A DNA stretch of 64,000 bases from Mesorhizobium sp. B1-1-8 (GTDB lineage: Bacteria; Pseudomonadota; Alphaproteobacteria; Rhizobiales; Rhizobiaceae), in contig NZ_CP083956.1 in NCBI RefSeq assembly GCF_006442795.2, forward strand, positions 5,185,501 to 5,249,500, given 5' to 3'. A model generated the notes under the pieces. The model worked only from the letters and a program-made list of their open reading frames with translations. It was not told where the DNA came from and did not search any database. Below, piece after piece: positions 42,449-51,672 of this stretch (position 1 is its first letter; the number at the start of each line of letters is the position of its first letter). The position numbers were made by a program, and so were the translations under genes.

Positions 42449-44614
42449 TCAGCCCCCTGCGACGGAGCCGCGGCGCCGATCGCGAAGCTCCGGCGCGATG
42501 TCGTCGGTCCTGCGTCCGGCCGGCTGCGCCACGTCCGGCCCTATCACAAGCGTGGCGCTGCGCCCAATCTGGCCGGCGCCAAAATGCTTCTCCAGCAATG
42601 CGGCGGTGTCGGACACCGATTCCGCCGGGCTGAGCGGGAACAGCGCCAGGTCGGCATTGGCGAAAAGCTCCGGGTTCCAGCCGTTTTCGCTCAAGGGCGG
42701 GACCATGACGAGCACGAATTCGAACGCACTGCCGACCTCGGCGAGAACGCCGCGCAAGGAATGGCGGTCGAGCAGTCCCGGGGCATTTTGAACGGCGGGG
42801 CCGCATATCACCGTCTGCAGGCCGCTTACGCTGTCGGTGAACAATCCGGTTCCGCTTCCGACCGGGCGGAGCGGCTGGCCGTCAATTTCGACCATCAGCA
42901 CCTTCTGGCCGGCCCGCTGCAGGCCGATCCCGACCATGGTGCCCGCAAGCCTCGCTTCGACGCTGGCGCGTACGGAGGACACCAGGATCACGAACGGTTT
43001 GGGGTGGTCGTCGAGGCGCGAGATCATCTGGCGCATCAGCTTCAGGACGTCGCGCGACAATCCCTCATTACCGGCCTGGAACAGCGACCTCCGCATCGCC
43101 TTGATGGTTGCCTGCGCGCCGCCGCCGGCGACGCCCGGCAGACGGTATTCGCCGAAATTGGCAGGCACCGGCACCGGCCGGGACGGTGCGGGGGCAACGT
43201 CCTTTTTGGGTTCGATCGCCGGAACGGCCTCTTGCGGATCCTGCGGATCGTCTTCAGGCCGACGGATCGGCCCGAGCGCCAAAGCGAGGCCGCAGCCGGC
43301 CATCAGGCCCAGAACGGCGCTCACCGGCAAAAGCAAGGCCGGCTTCGGCCATGTCGGCTGCGTCGGGGCGGAAGCCTTGCTGATCTTCTTCGCCTCGGAG
43401 GTCTGGACGCCCTGCATCTGCGACGTTTCCTGCGCGCGCTTAAGGTAGTCGTCGAGCACCGCGCGGGCGGCCTGCGCCTTGGAGTCCAATTGCCGCAGCT
43501 GGACCTGGGCCAGGTTCGAGGTGTTGGACTGCTTGCGCAGGGCATCGAGCTTGGCCTGCAGCTTGGCGACATTCTGCGCGGCGAGATCGTAGCTCGCCTT
43601 CAGCTGCTGTCTTATCCGCTCGGCTTCCGCCGCCATCAGCCGCTGCATCCGGTCGAGCTCGGAGCGAATCCGGCCGATGGCCGGATGGCGGGGGCCGTAC
43701 ATGGCCTCGAAATTGGCAAGCTCGGCCGTACGCTGGTTATAGTCGTCACGCAACTTGATGGCGGAGTTGGACGACAGGATTTCCGACAGCCTGGCGAGAC
43801 CGGCCGGCGAAGTGCCCGCCGCCAGCGCCTGGTTGTACCTGTCCTTTGCCTGATCGGCATCGCTTTGAGCCGTGATCAATTGCGCGGTGAGCTGGTCGAG
43901 CTGGGACTGCAAGGTGCCGCCGTCGGTCGGGTCGACGATCTGGTGCTGCGACTTGAAGTCCTGGACGGCGCGCTCGGCGTCGCTGACGTCCTTCTGAAGG
44001 CTTTTGATCCTGTCCGTGAGCAGCGAATTCACGTCGCTGTTGGCGGTTTCCCTTTCTCCGGCGAGAGACGCGCTGTAGCGGTCGACGATGGCGTTGGCGA
44101 TGCGCGCGGCCTTTTCCGGCGACTGGGACGTGAAGCTGACGCTGATGACATAGGTGAGCCCTTCACGTTCGACCGTTACATGGCTCTGAAAGCGCTTGAG
44201 GATCGAATCCCGCGACGGGCTTGCCCCCGAGCCAACCAGCGATAGCAGGCGCGACACGAGCCCACGGCTGGCGAATTCGGGATCGTTTGCGAGCCCCTGA
44301 TTGTCGAACACGCTGCCCAGCAGGTCCTGCGACTGGATGACGAAGACCTGGCTGGCAATGGCGGCGCTGTCGGATCCGATTCCTGGAAGCACATTGTTGA
44401 AGTTGGTTGCGTGCGAATCACGCGGGTCGATCAATATCGATGCCGTGGCGGTGTAGCTCGGCGTCGCCACAGCCAGATAGGCGAGCGCCAGCAGCAAGGC
44501 GGCGCCGGCGATGGCTGCCACCATCACGCGCCGCGCCCACAGGATCGCCCAGACGGCTCCTATGTCGAACAGCGGCGGAAGAGTGCGCTCGTCGAACCTG
44601 GCTGGCGTCATCAT
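42449..44614 (-). CDS. Wzz/Wzc-like polysaccharide co-polymerase with degenerate ATPase domain
   Basis: A 721-residue inner-membrane chain-length regulator. Membrane segment 1 (about 30-50, VMVAAIAGAALLLALAYLAVA) is followed by the Wzz domain (YTATASILIDPRD), long coiled coils (DRIKSLQKDVSDAERAVQDFKSQ and PAIGRIRSELDRMQRLMAAEAERIRQQ) and a second membrane segment near 460 (LLPVSAVLGLMAGCGLALALG). The C-terminal cytoplasmic domain has the BY-kinase fold order, but the P-loop reads SSVRASVEARLAG with no GKST and the tail lacks a tyrosine cluster. It probably regulates length without kinase activity. It is divergent from the flippase gene. Confidence 0.88.
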   Translation of the reverse strand: MMTPARFDERTLPPLFDIGAVWAILWARRVMVAAIAGAALLLALAYLAVATPSYTATASILIDPRDSHATNFNNVLPGIGSDSAAIASQVFVIQSQDLLGSVFDNQGLANDPEFASRGLVSRLLSLVGSGASPSRDSILKRFQSHVTVEREGLTYVISVSFTSQSPEKAARIANAIVDRYSASLAGERETANSDVNSLLTDRIKSLQKDVSDAERAVQDFKSQHQIVDPTDGGTLQSQLDQLTAQLITAQSDADQAKDRYNQALAAGTSPAGLARLSEILSSNSAIKLRDDYNQRTAELANFEAMYGPRHPAIGRIRSELDRMQRLMAAEAERIRQQLKASYDLAAQNVAKLQAKLDALRKQSNTSNLAQVQLRQLDSKAQAARAVLDDYLKRAQETSQMQGVQTSEAKKISKASAPTQPTWPKPALLLPVSAVLGLMAGCGLALALGPIRRPEDDPQDPQEAVPAIEPKKDVAPAPSRPVPVPANFGEYRLPGVAGGGAQATIKAMRRSLFQAGNEGLSRDVLKLMRQMISRLDDHPKPFVILVSSVRASVEARLAGTMVGIGLQRAGQKVLMVEIDGQPLRPVGSGTGLFTDSVSGLQTVICGPAVQNAPGLLDRHSLRGVLAEVGSAFEFVLVMVPPLSENGWNPELFANADLALFPLSPAESVSDTAALLEKHFGAGQIGRSATLVIGPDVAQPAGRRTDDIAPELRDRRRGSVAGG

Positions 44615-44852
44615 TTCCTCTTTGAGTGCCGCGGCCTCACGACCTCACTCCTCTCCGCATTATTAAGGAGTATCGTTAGCCATCCGTTAAGACTGCTGTC
44701 GCGACAATGGCATGCGCGAGCGCCGCGCCGGTAACCATGCCCGGCGTTCGCTCTGGCGCGAATGCCAGCTTTTGCTCTATTCAGGGTTGGGTTTTGAGCG
44801 ACGGCGCGTGGGGTCAAGGGGTGGCCACGGCCAGTCGTCTCAGGAGGTAAGG

Positions 44853-46265
44853 TTGGACGACACGACAGGCAACCGCGACGCTGGCTTGGCCGGGCGGGCC
44901 AAACCTGCAATCGACATGCGCATGTCGATTGCGGCGCTTGCCAGGAGCGGCGCGGTGGCCGGCGTCATCAAGCTTGCCAGCGCAGGCCTTTCCTTCCTGA
45001 TGTTCGTGGCGGTGGCCATGGTGATGGATGGAAGGGAGTTCGGCCTCTATAGCGCCACCTATGCCGGCGCCAGCCTGGTCTCCTTCTTCGCCTCGGTGGG
45101 CCAGCAGAGCACGGTGCTGAGGTTCTGGCCGCAATATGCCGGTCTTGGCGACCTCAACTCGGCGCACGGCCTGATGGCCCGCGCCATTCTCGTGGCGCTG
45201 GCCGGGCTTGTCGGCTCGAGCCTGCTCATCCTGCTGGTCGGGTTTTTGCCGTTCATCGGCAGAGGCACACCGGAATGGTTTTCGCTCTGCCTGGCGGCAG
45301 CGGTGCTGTCGTTCTCGCTCGGCTGGTCGGAGTTCACCTCCGGCGCATTCCGGGCTAAGAACGCGCTGATATCGGGGCTGTTGCCGCGCGACATCATCTG
45401 GCGAGCCTTGACGATTGCTGCTGTTCTGGTCCTGCATTTCGTGCATGTCGAGATCGGCGCGGTTGCGGCGACCTATCTGACGGCGTTGCTGCTCATCCTT
45501 TCCGTGGTGCCGCAAACGGTGCTTCTGCTGCGCGACACCGGGCGCGCCGAGCGAGGCCCGCTTACGGAACAGCAAAAGAGGGAATTCAAGACTGTCACGC
45601 TTGGCCTTTGGGGCGTCACCTCGCTGCCGCCGGCGCTCGGCCAGGTCAGCACGCTGCTCGTCGCCCTGATCCTCGGACCCGAGGCGGCCGGCGCGATCTT
45701 CGTGGCCGACCGCACCACGCGCTTCGTGGTGCTGGCGCTCAACGGCATCAATCAGGCGCTGGCACCGCAGATTTCAGCCGCCTTCTACAGCGGCGACAGG
45801 GCGCATGTGCAGCGCATCACCAGCCTCGCCGCGCTGAGCAGCTTCGCCATCGCGCTCTGCGTGCTGGCGGCATTCTGGATTTTCGGCGACTTCATTCTTT
45901 CGGTTTTCAACCCGGCCTATGCCACGCCCACCATGCGGGCAACGCTGGTCATCTTCGCCATCGGCGCAACCTTCGGCACCGCCTGCGGGCCGATCGAGAT
46001 CCTCTTGCAGCTGACCGGTCTGCAGCATGCGCTGTTCAAGGTGCTGGTCGTCGTCAACATGGCGGGGCTTTGCGTGACGGCGGTGGCGACCTATTGGCTG
46101 GGGCCGATCGGCGCGGCGCTCAGCATCGCCGTGACGGTCATTGCCTGGAGCGCCATAGGGGTGTCGATCGCGCGGCAAAGAATTGGCATAAACCCGTCGA
46201 TCCTCGGTTTCCCGCTGGGCAGCGCGATGCTCTTTCCGCGCGCGCTGTTGAGAGGCCGGACGTGA
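44853..46265 (+). CDS. Wzx-like polysaccharide flippase (MOP superfamily)
   Basis: A 470-residue membrane protein with about twelve to fourteen hydrophobic segments, beginning SGAVAGVIKLASAGLSFLMFVAVAMVM. The pattern matches O-antigen/exopolysaccharide flippases that move lipid-linked repeat units to the periplasm. I chose TTG at 44853 because AGGAGG lies 5 bases upstream, a strong match; a longer reading lacks such a site. The stop overlaps the GTG of the following glycosyltransferase, so both are coupled. The 238-base gap to the divergent Wzc-like gene contains TTAAGG/TTAAG-type AT-rich boxes that may be promoter parts. Confidence 0.88.
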   Translation: MDDTTGNRDAGLAGRAKPAIDMRMSIAALARSGAVAGVIKLASAGLSFLMFVAVAMVMDGREFGLYSATYAGASLVSFFASVGQQSTVLRFWPQYAGLGDLNSAHGLMARAILVALAGLVGSSLLILLVGFLPFIGRGTPEWFSLCLAAAVLSFSLGWSEFTSGAFRAKNALISGLLPRDIIWRALTIAAVLVLHFVHVEIGAVAATYLTALLLILSVVPQTVLLLRDTGRAERGPLTEQQKREFKTVTLGLWGVTSLPPALGQVSTLLVALILGPEAAGAIFVADRTTRFVVLALNGINQALAPQISAAFYSGDRAHVQRITSLAALSSFAIALCVLAAFWIFGDFILSVFNPAYATPTMRATLVIFAIGATFGTACGPIEILLQLTGLQHALFKVLVVVNMAGLCVTAVATYWLGPIGAALSIAVTVIAWSAIGVSIARQRIGINPSILGFPLGSAMLFPRALLRGRT

Positions 46266-47356
46266 GAATCGTCCAGGTCCAGACACAGGCGGAAGCCGCC
46301 GGCGCCCAGCGTATTTCCGACATGGTGGGCGAAGGATTACGCGCCCGCGGCCACGACGTGCGCACCGTTTTCATGTACCGCAAGACGGAAGCCTATGATG
46401 GCGACGCTTATGCGGATTTCGTCCTCACCGACCGGCCAAAAGGGCTGCCCGGGCAGATCCGCGCAATCATCGGCCTCGCGGCCTATCTGCGCCGGGCCAG
46501 GCCCGATGCCGTCATCACCTACCAGCATTACGGCAACCTCTTCGGCACGATCGGCGCCAGGCTGGCGGGTGTCGGGCATATCGTCGCCAACCAGAGCGGC
46601 GCCCCGCACGGCAAAGGCGTCATGGGTCTTCTCTCCCGGATCGACAAGCTGATGGGCGTGGTCGGCCTTTACCAGGCAAATGTCGTCAATTCCGGCTGGA
46701 CTGAGGCACAGTTCGAGGGCTATCCGCTGGCCTATCGGCGGCGCATCCGCCGCATCGATCACGGTGTGCCCACGCCAGGCGAGGAATTCGACAAGGCAAC
46801 AGCGCGTGCGTCGTTCGGCTTGCCGCAGAACGCATGGCTCGCCGTCTCGTCAGGCCGCCTGACGCGCTTCAAGAACCAGATCGCGCTCGTCGGCGCATTG
46901 GAATTGCTGCCGGATCTTCACCTGGGCCTGGCCGGCGCCGGGCCGGAACGGGACACGCTTTTGACCCTCGCCGAAAGCCGGGGCATGGCTGAGCGGCTGC
47001 ACCTGGTCGGCGAAGTCCCTCCGGCGCGCATTTTCGAATTCCTGGCCGCAGGTGACATCTACGCGTTCCCATCCACCAGCGAGACCTTCGGCATGGCCTG
47101 CGTCGAAGCGGCAATCTCCGGCTTGCCGATCGTGGCGAGCGATCTTGCGGTATTGCGTGAGGTGTTGACCGCCGAGGATGGGGAGCCGGCGGCGCTGTTC
47201 GTCGAGCCCGACGCCACCGGCATGGCCAAGGGGCTTGCCGCCATGGTCGCCGCACCGGAACTCAGGGCCAGACTTTCGGCGGCTGGGCGGCGGCTCAAGG
47301 AAAAGTATTCGCCGGCAAGGATGTGCGCGGCCTACGAGGCGTTACTGATAGCCTAG
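46262..47356 (+). CDS. GT4-family glycosyltransferase
   Basis: A 364-residue GT-B enzyme. The acceptor-side N-terminus opens VRIVQVQTQAEAAGAQRISDMVGEGL, and the donor-side part has LAVSSGRLTRFKNQ, LGLAGAGPERD and the conserved FPSTSETFGMACVEAAISGLPIVAS with the E-x7-E pattern. It would add one sugar to the lipid-linked repeat unit in the cytoplasm. GTG at 46262 overlaps the flippase stop (GTGA). The TAG stop lies inside the palindromic repeat at 47354-47400. Confidence 0.9.
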   Translation: MRIVQVQTQAEAAGAQRISDMVGEGLRARGHDVRTVFMYRKTEAYDGDAYADFVLTDRPKGLPGQIRAIIGLAAYLRRARPDAVITYQHYGNLFGTIGARLAGVGHIVANQSGAPHGKGVMGLLSRIDKLMGVVGLYQANVVNSGWTEAQFEGYPLAYRRRIRRIDHGVPTPGEEFDKATARASFGLPQNAWLAVSSGRLTRFKNQIALVGALELLPDLHLGLAGAGPERDTLLTLAESRGMAERLHLVGEVPPARIFEFLAAGDIYAFPSTSETFGMACVEAAISGLPIVASDLAVLREVLTAEDGEPAALFVEPDATGMAKGLAAMVAAPELRARLSAAGRRLKEKYSPARMCAAYEALLIA

Positions 47357-47400
47357 CATGTCTCCCGAAACCGCCGCACGCTTTCGGGAGACATGTTCTA
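47354..47400. repeat. RIME-like palindromic repeat, copy A
   Basis: A 47-base imperfect palindrome of the form TAGCATGTCTCCCGAAA, a GC-rich centre, then TTTCGGGAGACATGTTCTA. It fills the gap between two convergent genes, and both stop codons (TAG at 47354-47356 and, on the minus strand, 47400-47398) are supplied by its ends. It is related to the repeats at 50401-50451 and 57918-57970 and can act as a bidirectional terminator. Confidence 0.75.
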
Positions 47401-48861
47401 TCGCTTTCGCACCGCCGCTATTCCGTCGATCACTTCAAGCCTGCCCGATCGGTTGAGGGTGTGGATTTGCGGATACGGCCAGTCGCCATCGGTGGCGATC
47501 GGCTGCGGCTCCGAGATGCGCACGGTGTCCTGGTTGAGCTCCAGAAGCTCGGAAAGACCCAAGCCACCGCCGTAACCCAGCGTCCCATCCTGGACCGGCA
47601 GGAGGATGCGGCCCTGATCGTCGCGAATGAAAGCGCCGCCCGGCCGAGCCATGCGCCGGTCGATCAGCACCGGGTTCATACGATGCGGCTTCCAGGGGCC
47701 GGCAAGCGTCGGGGCACTGAAGACCACCAGCGTGTCGGAGGTGCTGCCATGGCCGTCGCGATTCGTGGCGAACAGCCAAAGCAGTCCGTTGTGGTCGAGC
47801 AGCGTCGCATCGGAAATCTCGCCCTCGATCAGCACGGTCTCAGCGATCCAGCGATCCGGAAAGCTTGCGGCGCGGTAAAGCGTCAGCCTGCCGCTGGCGC
47901 TTGCCTCCGGCAGCATCCAGATCACGCCGTCGCGCTCGAACACTTGCGGGTAGGAAAGATGATGAGGCTCCTCCAGCACCACCCGCGGTTTCTCGGGATT
48001 GCCGCCGGCGTCGAATGGAACCACGGAAATGACCGCCTTGCCGGTAGCGTGAGGATAGTCCTCTACGAACAGGAACAAGCGGCCCTGCCATTCGAAAGCA
48101 AAGGGATCGGCATAAAAATGATCGCCGGAGTCGGGCAAAACCGACCAGCCGCTGCCAAGACGGCCGGTCGCCGCGACCCCCGGCGCATCGGTAAAGCGGT
48201 AGCCGATCCGCCAATGCGCGTGGCGAAAGCGGACACGCCGGATTGCCTCCCGTCCGAGCCGCGGCAGCGCGCTGGCAAGATAGGTCGAAGCGAACTGCAG
48301 CGTGCCGGCGCGGCCCTTGACCTTGGCGGTCGGTTCCGTCCCGGGCAGCCGGCCTTCGGCAAACGCCCGCACAACAGAGACGACCAGCGTGATGGCGCGG
48401 GCCAGAACATCCTCGGTGCCGAGCGCGGCCGATTCGCGTTTGTCGACCATCGGCCTTGCCTCGCCCACGGCCTTGCCGCCGAGAACTGCCTCGATCACCG
48501 GCAGCCGCCCGGCGGCGACCGTCATTGCCGCTGTCAGATCGGATTCGGAACCGTCGAACAGCAATCCGATGGTTGGAACATCAAAGGCGTTCGCATTGCC
48601 TGCAAGATCGACCCGCAGCACGGCTGGACGGCTGCCGGGCCATGCCGGGATTTCAGGCAGGATGGCGCTGAGCAGCGGCCCACCGCGACGAAACAGATGC
48701 CGCTCGAATGCGAAGGCGGCGGTTGCCGCCGCCGGCCAGCCGGCGGTTGCGGGTTGATGCCTCACCGCGACGTCGTGGCCTTCCGCCTGGAGACGCTCTA
48801 TGGCGATCTTCTGCCAGCGCCGGGGCGCGGATTGCGGAACAATGACCTCGATCGCCAGCAT
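47398..48861 (-). CDS. Two-domain protein with GINT1-like beta-propeller, polysaccharide locus
   Basis: A 487-residue soluble protein. The N-terminal part (MLAIEVIVPQSAPRRWQKIAIERLQAEGHDVAV) has a Rossmann-like, formyltransferase-type start. From about residue 215 a five-bladed beta-propeller follows, with the repeated signature of the GINT1/GH43-like family (HFYADPFAFEWQGRLFLFVEDY, HHLSYPQVFERDGVIWMLPE, ISDATLLDHNGLLWLFATN, MARPGGAFIRDDQGRILLPVQD). Similar proteins occur in capsule and exopolysaccharide loci and may be sugar transferases; activity is not established. It converges on the GT4 gene, and its stop lies in repeat copy A. Confidence 0.7.
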   Translation of the reverse strand: MLAIEVIVPQSAPRRWQKIAIERLQAEGHDVAVRHQPATAGWPAAATAAFAFERHLFRRGGPLLSAILPEIPAWPGSRPAVLRVDLAGNANAFDVPTIGLLFDGSESDLTAAMTVAAGRLPVIEAVLGGKAVGEARPMVDKRESAALGTEDVLARAITLVVSVVRAFAEGRLPGTEPTAKVKGRAGTLQFASTYLASALPRLGREAIRRVRFRHAHWRIGYRFTDAPGVAATGRLGSGWSVLPDSGDHFYADPFAFEWQGRLFLFVEDYPHATGKAVISVVPFDAGGNPEKPRVVLEEPHHLSYPQVFERDGVIWMLPEASASGRLTLYRAASFPDRWIAETVLIEGEISDATLLDHNGLLWLFATNRDGHGSTSDTLVVFSAPTLAGPWKPHRMNPVLIDRRMARPGGAFIRDDQGRILLPVQDGTLGYGGGLGLSELLELNQDTVRISEPQPIATDGDWPYPQIHTLNRSGRLEVIDGIAAVRKR

Positions 48862-49147
48862 GTCATTCCCGTCGGCGTTGTATTCGTGCCCGGATTTTGA
48901 GACCGTGAAAGAGAAATGACTTGGCCGAAAAAACTTACCTTGCGGTTACGCTTCTTGTCCGACTGCTCATTTTATAGGCAGGAGTCTTGATGCGGCTGTC
49001 ACGGACCGGCAGGACAATTGGCTGTGACTCGCTCCGTGCACCCTGGATTAGCACTTTGCGCATATACCAAGATTCCAACTCTGGTCGCGATCGATCTTGA
49101 CCTGAAACGCAAGACGTCGTCGATAGGCCGCTGTCCCGCCGGTTCGG

Positions 49148-50311
49148 ATGATAATGTTTAAGGTCACTGTCGAAGATTCGTTCGATTTCCGCTCGACGGA
49201 ATATGTCGAGCTCTTCACCAATTCGGCGGCGACCGCCTTCCAGCATCCGATCTGGCTTGCCCTGCTATACGAGAAGATCGTGCGGCGCGGCGCCGCAACG
49301 CCGCTCATCATCGTCGTGCGCGACGACGCCAGTGGAAAGCTGGCGATGGTGTTGCCGCTGGTCAGAAGCCGATACATGCGGCTGAAAGTGGTGGAATTCG
49401 CCGATATGCGCGTTTCCGACTACGTGTCGCCGGTCACCGACGAGCAGACCTTTTCGCGCATCCTGGCGGATGGCCGCACCGTCGCCGCGATCCGCAAGCA
49501 GCTGAAGCCCTATGATCTGCTGCGCATCGGCAAGCTCGGAGATCGCTCGCTGCCGCTCGAGCGGCTGCTCGGCATAGACAAGCGCGAGAGCATGGGGATG
49601 AGCGCCTATTCCAGCAAGCTGGAGGCGACATTCGAAAGCTGGCGCGAGCACCAGCTCGACCGCTCCTACCGCAAGGAACTCGACAAGAAATCCCGGCAGC
49701 TCGGGCGAATTGGCGAGGCGCGCTTCGAATGCGCGGACAATCCCGATGCCATCCGCACGACATTCGATGCGCTGAAGCTCTATCGCGGCAAGCGGTTCGA
49801 CGGCAGCGACGGTCCCGCCGACCTGCTGCAGCAGCCATCCTACTTTGAATTCTACCTGGCGGTGGCGACAGAGGGACGCAGCGGCTTCGCGCGCACCTAC
49901 ACCTTCTGGATGAACGGAAAGCCGATCGCCGGCGCGTTGGGGCTTGCGCATCGAGGCTCGCTTCTCGTCATCCTGGGCGGTTTCGACGAGGCCGGATACC
50001 GAAAGCAGTCGATCGGCAGCCTGACATTCGAGCGGATCGCCGCCGACTGCATCGCGCGCGGCGATCATTCGCTGGATTTCACCATTGGCGACGAACCTTA
50101 CAAGCTCATCTTCGGCGGCCGGCCGTCACCGATGTGGCAGATATTCCGGGCAGGCAGCCCGCTCGGCTACGCGGCGCACCTGACGGTGGAAAAACTGCCG
50201 GCAGCCAAGGCCCTGGCGCGACGGCTTTTCCACGCCTCGCATGGAAGGCCTTCCGCTGCGGCTCCGATGATGGCGCCGTCCGTTACCACCGACGAGGCGG
50301 CCGGATCCTGA
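49148..50311 (+). CDS. CelD/BcsL-type GNAT acetyltransferase
   Basis: A 387-residue protein of the GNAT family seen in cellulose and exopolysaccharide loci. Features include NSAATAFQHPIWLALLYEKIV, the charged helix DRSYRKELDKKSRQLGR and the acyl-CoA-side strand pair TYTFWMNGKPIAGALGLAHRGSLLVILGGFDEAGYRK with a C-terminal DFTIGDEPYKLIFGG. It probably acylates sugar residues. Start is ATG at 49148 or the ATG two codons later. The 286-base gap before it shows no gene. A stem-loop and a repeat follow it. Confidence 0.82.
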   Translation: MIMFKVTVEDSFDFRSTEYVELFTNSAATAFQHPIWLALLYEKIVRRGAATPLIIVVRDDASGKLAMVLPLVRSRYMRLKVVEFADMRVSDYVSPVTDEQTFSRILADGRTVAAIRKQLKPYDLLRIGKLGDRSLPLERLLGIDKRESMGMSAYSSKLEATFESWREHQLDRSYRKELDKKSRQLGRIGEARFECADNPDAIRTTFDALKLYRGKRFDGSDGPADLLQQPSYFEFYLAVATEGRSGFARTYTFWMNGKPIAGALGLAHRGSLLVILGGFDEAGYRKQSIGSLTFERIAADCIARGDHSLDFTIGDEPYKLIFGGRPSPMWQIFRAGSPLGYAAHLTVEKLPAAKALARRLFHASHGRPSAAAPMMAPSVTTDEAAGS

Positions 50312-50351
50312 GGCAGAAATAGGTTCTGAAACTCTACCGACGGCCTAACGC

Positions 50352-50381
50352 CTGTCGCGTGAAAAAGGATTCACGCGACAG
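50352..50381 (+). terminator. Stem-loop terminator after the CelD-type gene
   Basis: Perfect 12-base arms, CTGTCGCGTGAA and TTCACGCGACAG, around a 6-base loop. The following bases are ACTTTAGG and then CTTTGCTTTT, a loose T tract. It lies 40 bases after the stop at 50311. Confidence 0.65.
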
Positions 50382-50400
50382 ACTTTAGGTCTTTGCTTTT

Positions 50401-50451
50401 TAGCATGTGTTTGTCCCGAAACCGCTGCACACTTTCGGGAGACATGCTCTA
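50401..50451. repeat. RIME-like palindromic repeat, copy B
   Basis: A 51-base imperfect palindrome that opens TAGCATGT, has CCCGAAACCGCTGCACAC in the middle and ends TTTCGGGAGACATGCTCTA. It resembles copy A closely. Its right end supplies the TAG stop (50451-50449, minus strand) of the FAD-dependent oxidoreductase. Confidence 0.75.
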
Positions 50452-51672
50452 TGCGGCGGGTTCGACCCGCGGCCTGCCGAGGCTGCGCAGCTTGGCCGCG
50501 AAGGCAGGGCTCACCTTGTTGATCTCATGCAGGATGCGGCGGCGGCTGAAATGGATTTGCCGGCGCGCGCGCCATTCTAGATCGGTGTCGATGGTCAGCC
50601 TGCGGCGGAAATGCGCCAGCTGCAGGCCGTGCGTGTCCATCGCCTGCTTGGCCGGGTCGTCGTAGAATTGAGTGATCTTGCCGGCCGCCATGCCGGGTGA
50701 AGCCAGCCACCGCGGCACGTGGACGGCGAGGCGCTCGACGTCGGTGAGCAGCCGGCTGACGCCCGTTCCGGCGGCGGGACAGGAGGTCTGATAGGCATCG
50801 CCGATCAGGACGACGCCATCACGCTTGCAATTTTCGGCCACCGTTATGTCCGTCAACCAGCTCTCGACGCGGTCGATCACCTCGAAATCGCCGAATGCCT
50901 TGACGAGCCCGGGGAGCGTCTCGATGAGCGTTTCCCTGGGGCGCTCGCGCATCGCCTTCACCCATGGATCGCGGTGGTCACGGAACACGAAGAGATTGGC
51001 GCGCGTCACGTCGGCGGCGGGGAAGAAGTTGAGGTAGTCGACGCCGTCGGAGACGCGCTCGCCGTAATAGGTGAGAGCCGGATGCCTGAAGGCGCCGCTC
51101 CCCGCCGGGCGAAGGTTGAAGCCGAAGGTCAATGACTGGCGCTGATGGACGAATTTGCGCTCGATGCCGAGGTCGCGCTTCAGGATGTCGCCCATGCCCG
51201 TGGCGAGCACGAGAAGCCGCGCTGTGACCTCGCCTTGCCCGAGGATCGATACGCGCTGGCGTTCCGCACCGGCCTCGACGCCGCTGACCCGGCCGGCGAT
51301 AAAGCGCACTGTACTGGGCAGTTCTGCCCGCATGGCGCCGACGAGGTCGTCGTAGAAAATGCCGTAATGGCGCGCGTGGGTGCGGTCGAGAACGCGCCCC
51401 CTGCGCACATTGACGATCTCATCGAAGGCCACGGCTGCTTGCGAAAGCCTGTCGAGCAGGCCGAGCCGGCGCATTTTTACGATCTGGTCGCCGGCGATCT
51501 TCTCTACCCGGAATTCCCTCGGAAAGACATCGTAGCGATCGATCAGCGTGACCTGATGACCAGCCCGTCCGAGCACGATCGCGGCGATGGTGCCGGAAAG
51601 CCCTCCGCCGACGATGGCGATCTCCGTGTCGGTTCCGGCGGGAAGCGGACGGGGGGATTGTTCGGCCGTCAT
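50449..51672 (-). CDS. FAD-dependent oxidoreductase of the polysaccharide locus
   Basis: A 407-residue flavoprotein of the geranylgeranyl-reductase/halogenase-like group. The FAD Rossmann motif is IAIVGGGLSGTIAAIVLGRAG, followed by ID at the strand end. A second FAD motif is VVLIGDAYQTSCPAAGTGVSRLLTDVERLA, and ARLLVLATGMGD is the typical ATG element. Substrate is unknown. Its ATG overlaps the WecG-type stop (ATGA), so both are translated together. Such pairs appear in rhizobial exopolysaccharide clusters, where oxidation of a lipid carrier or sugar is possible but not shown. Confidence 0.8.
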   Translation of the reverse strand: MTAEQSPRPLPAGTDTEIAIVGGGLSGTIAAIVLGRAGHQVTLIDRYDVFPREFRVEKIAGDQIVKMRRLGLLDRLSQAAVAFDEIVNVRRGRVLDRTHARHYGIFYDDLVGAMRAELPSTVRFIAGRVSGVEAGAERQRVSILGQGEVTARLLVLATGMGDILKRDLGIERKFVHQRQSLTFGFNLRPAGSGAFRHPALTYYGERVSDGVDYLNFFPAADVTRANLFVFRDHRDPWVKAMRERPRETLIETLPGLVKAFGDFEVIDRVESWLTDITVAENCKRDGVVLIGDAYQTSCPAAGTGVSRLLTDVERLAVHVPRWLASPGMAAGKITQFYDDPAKQAMDTHGLQLAHFRRRLTIDTDLEWRARRQIHFSRRRILHEINKVSPAFAAKLRSLGRPRVEPAA

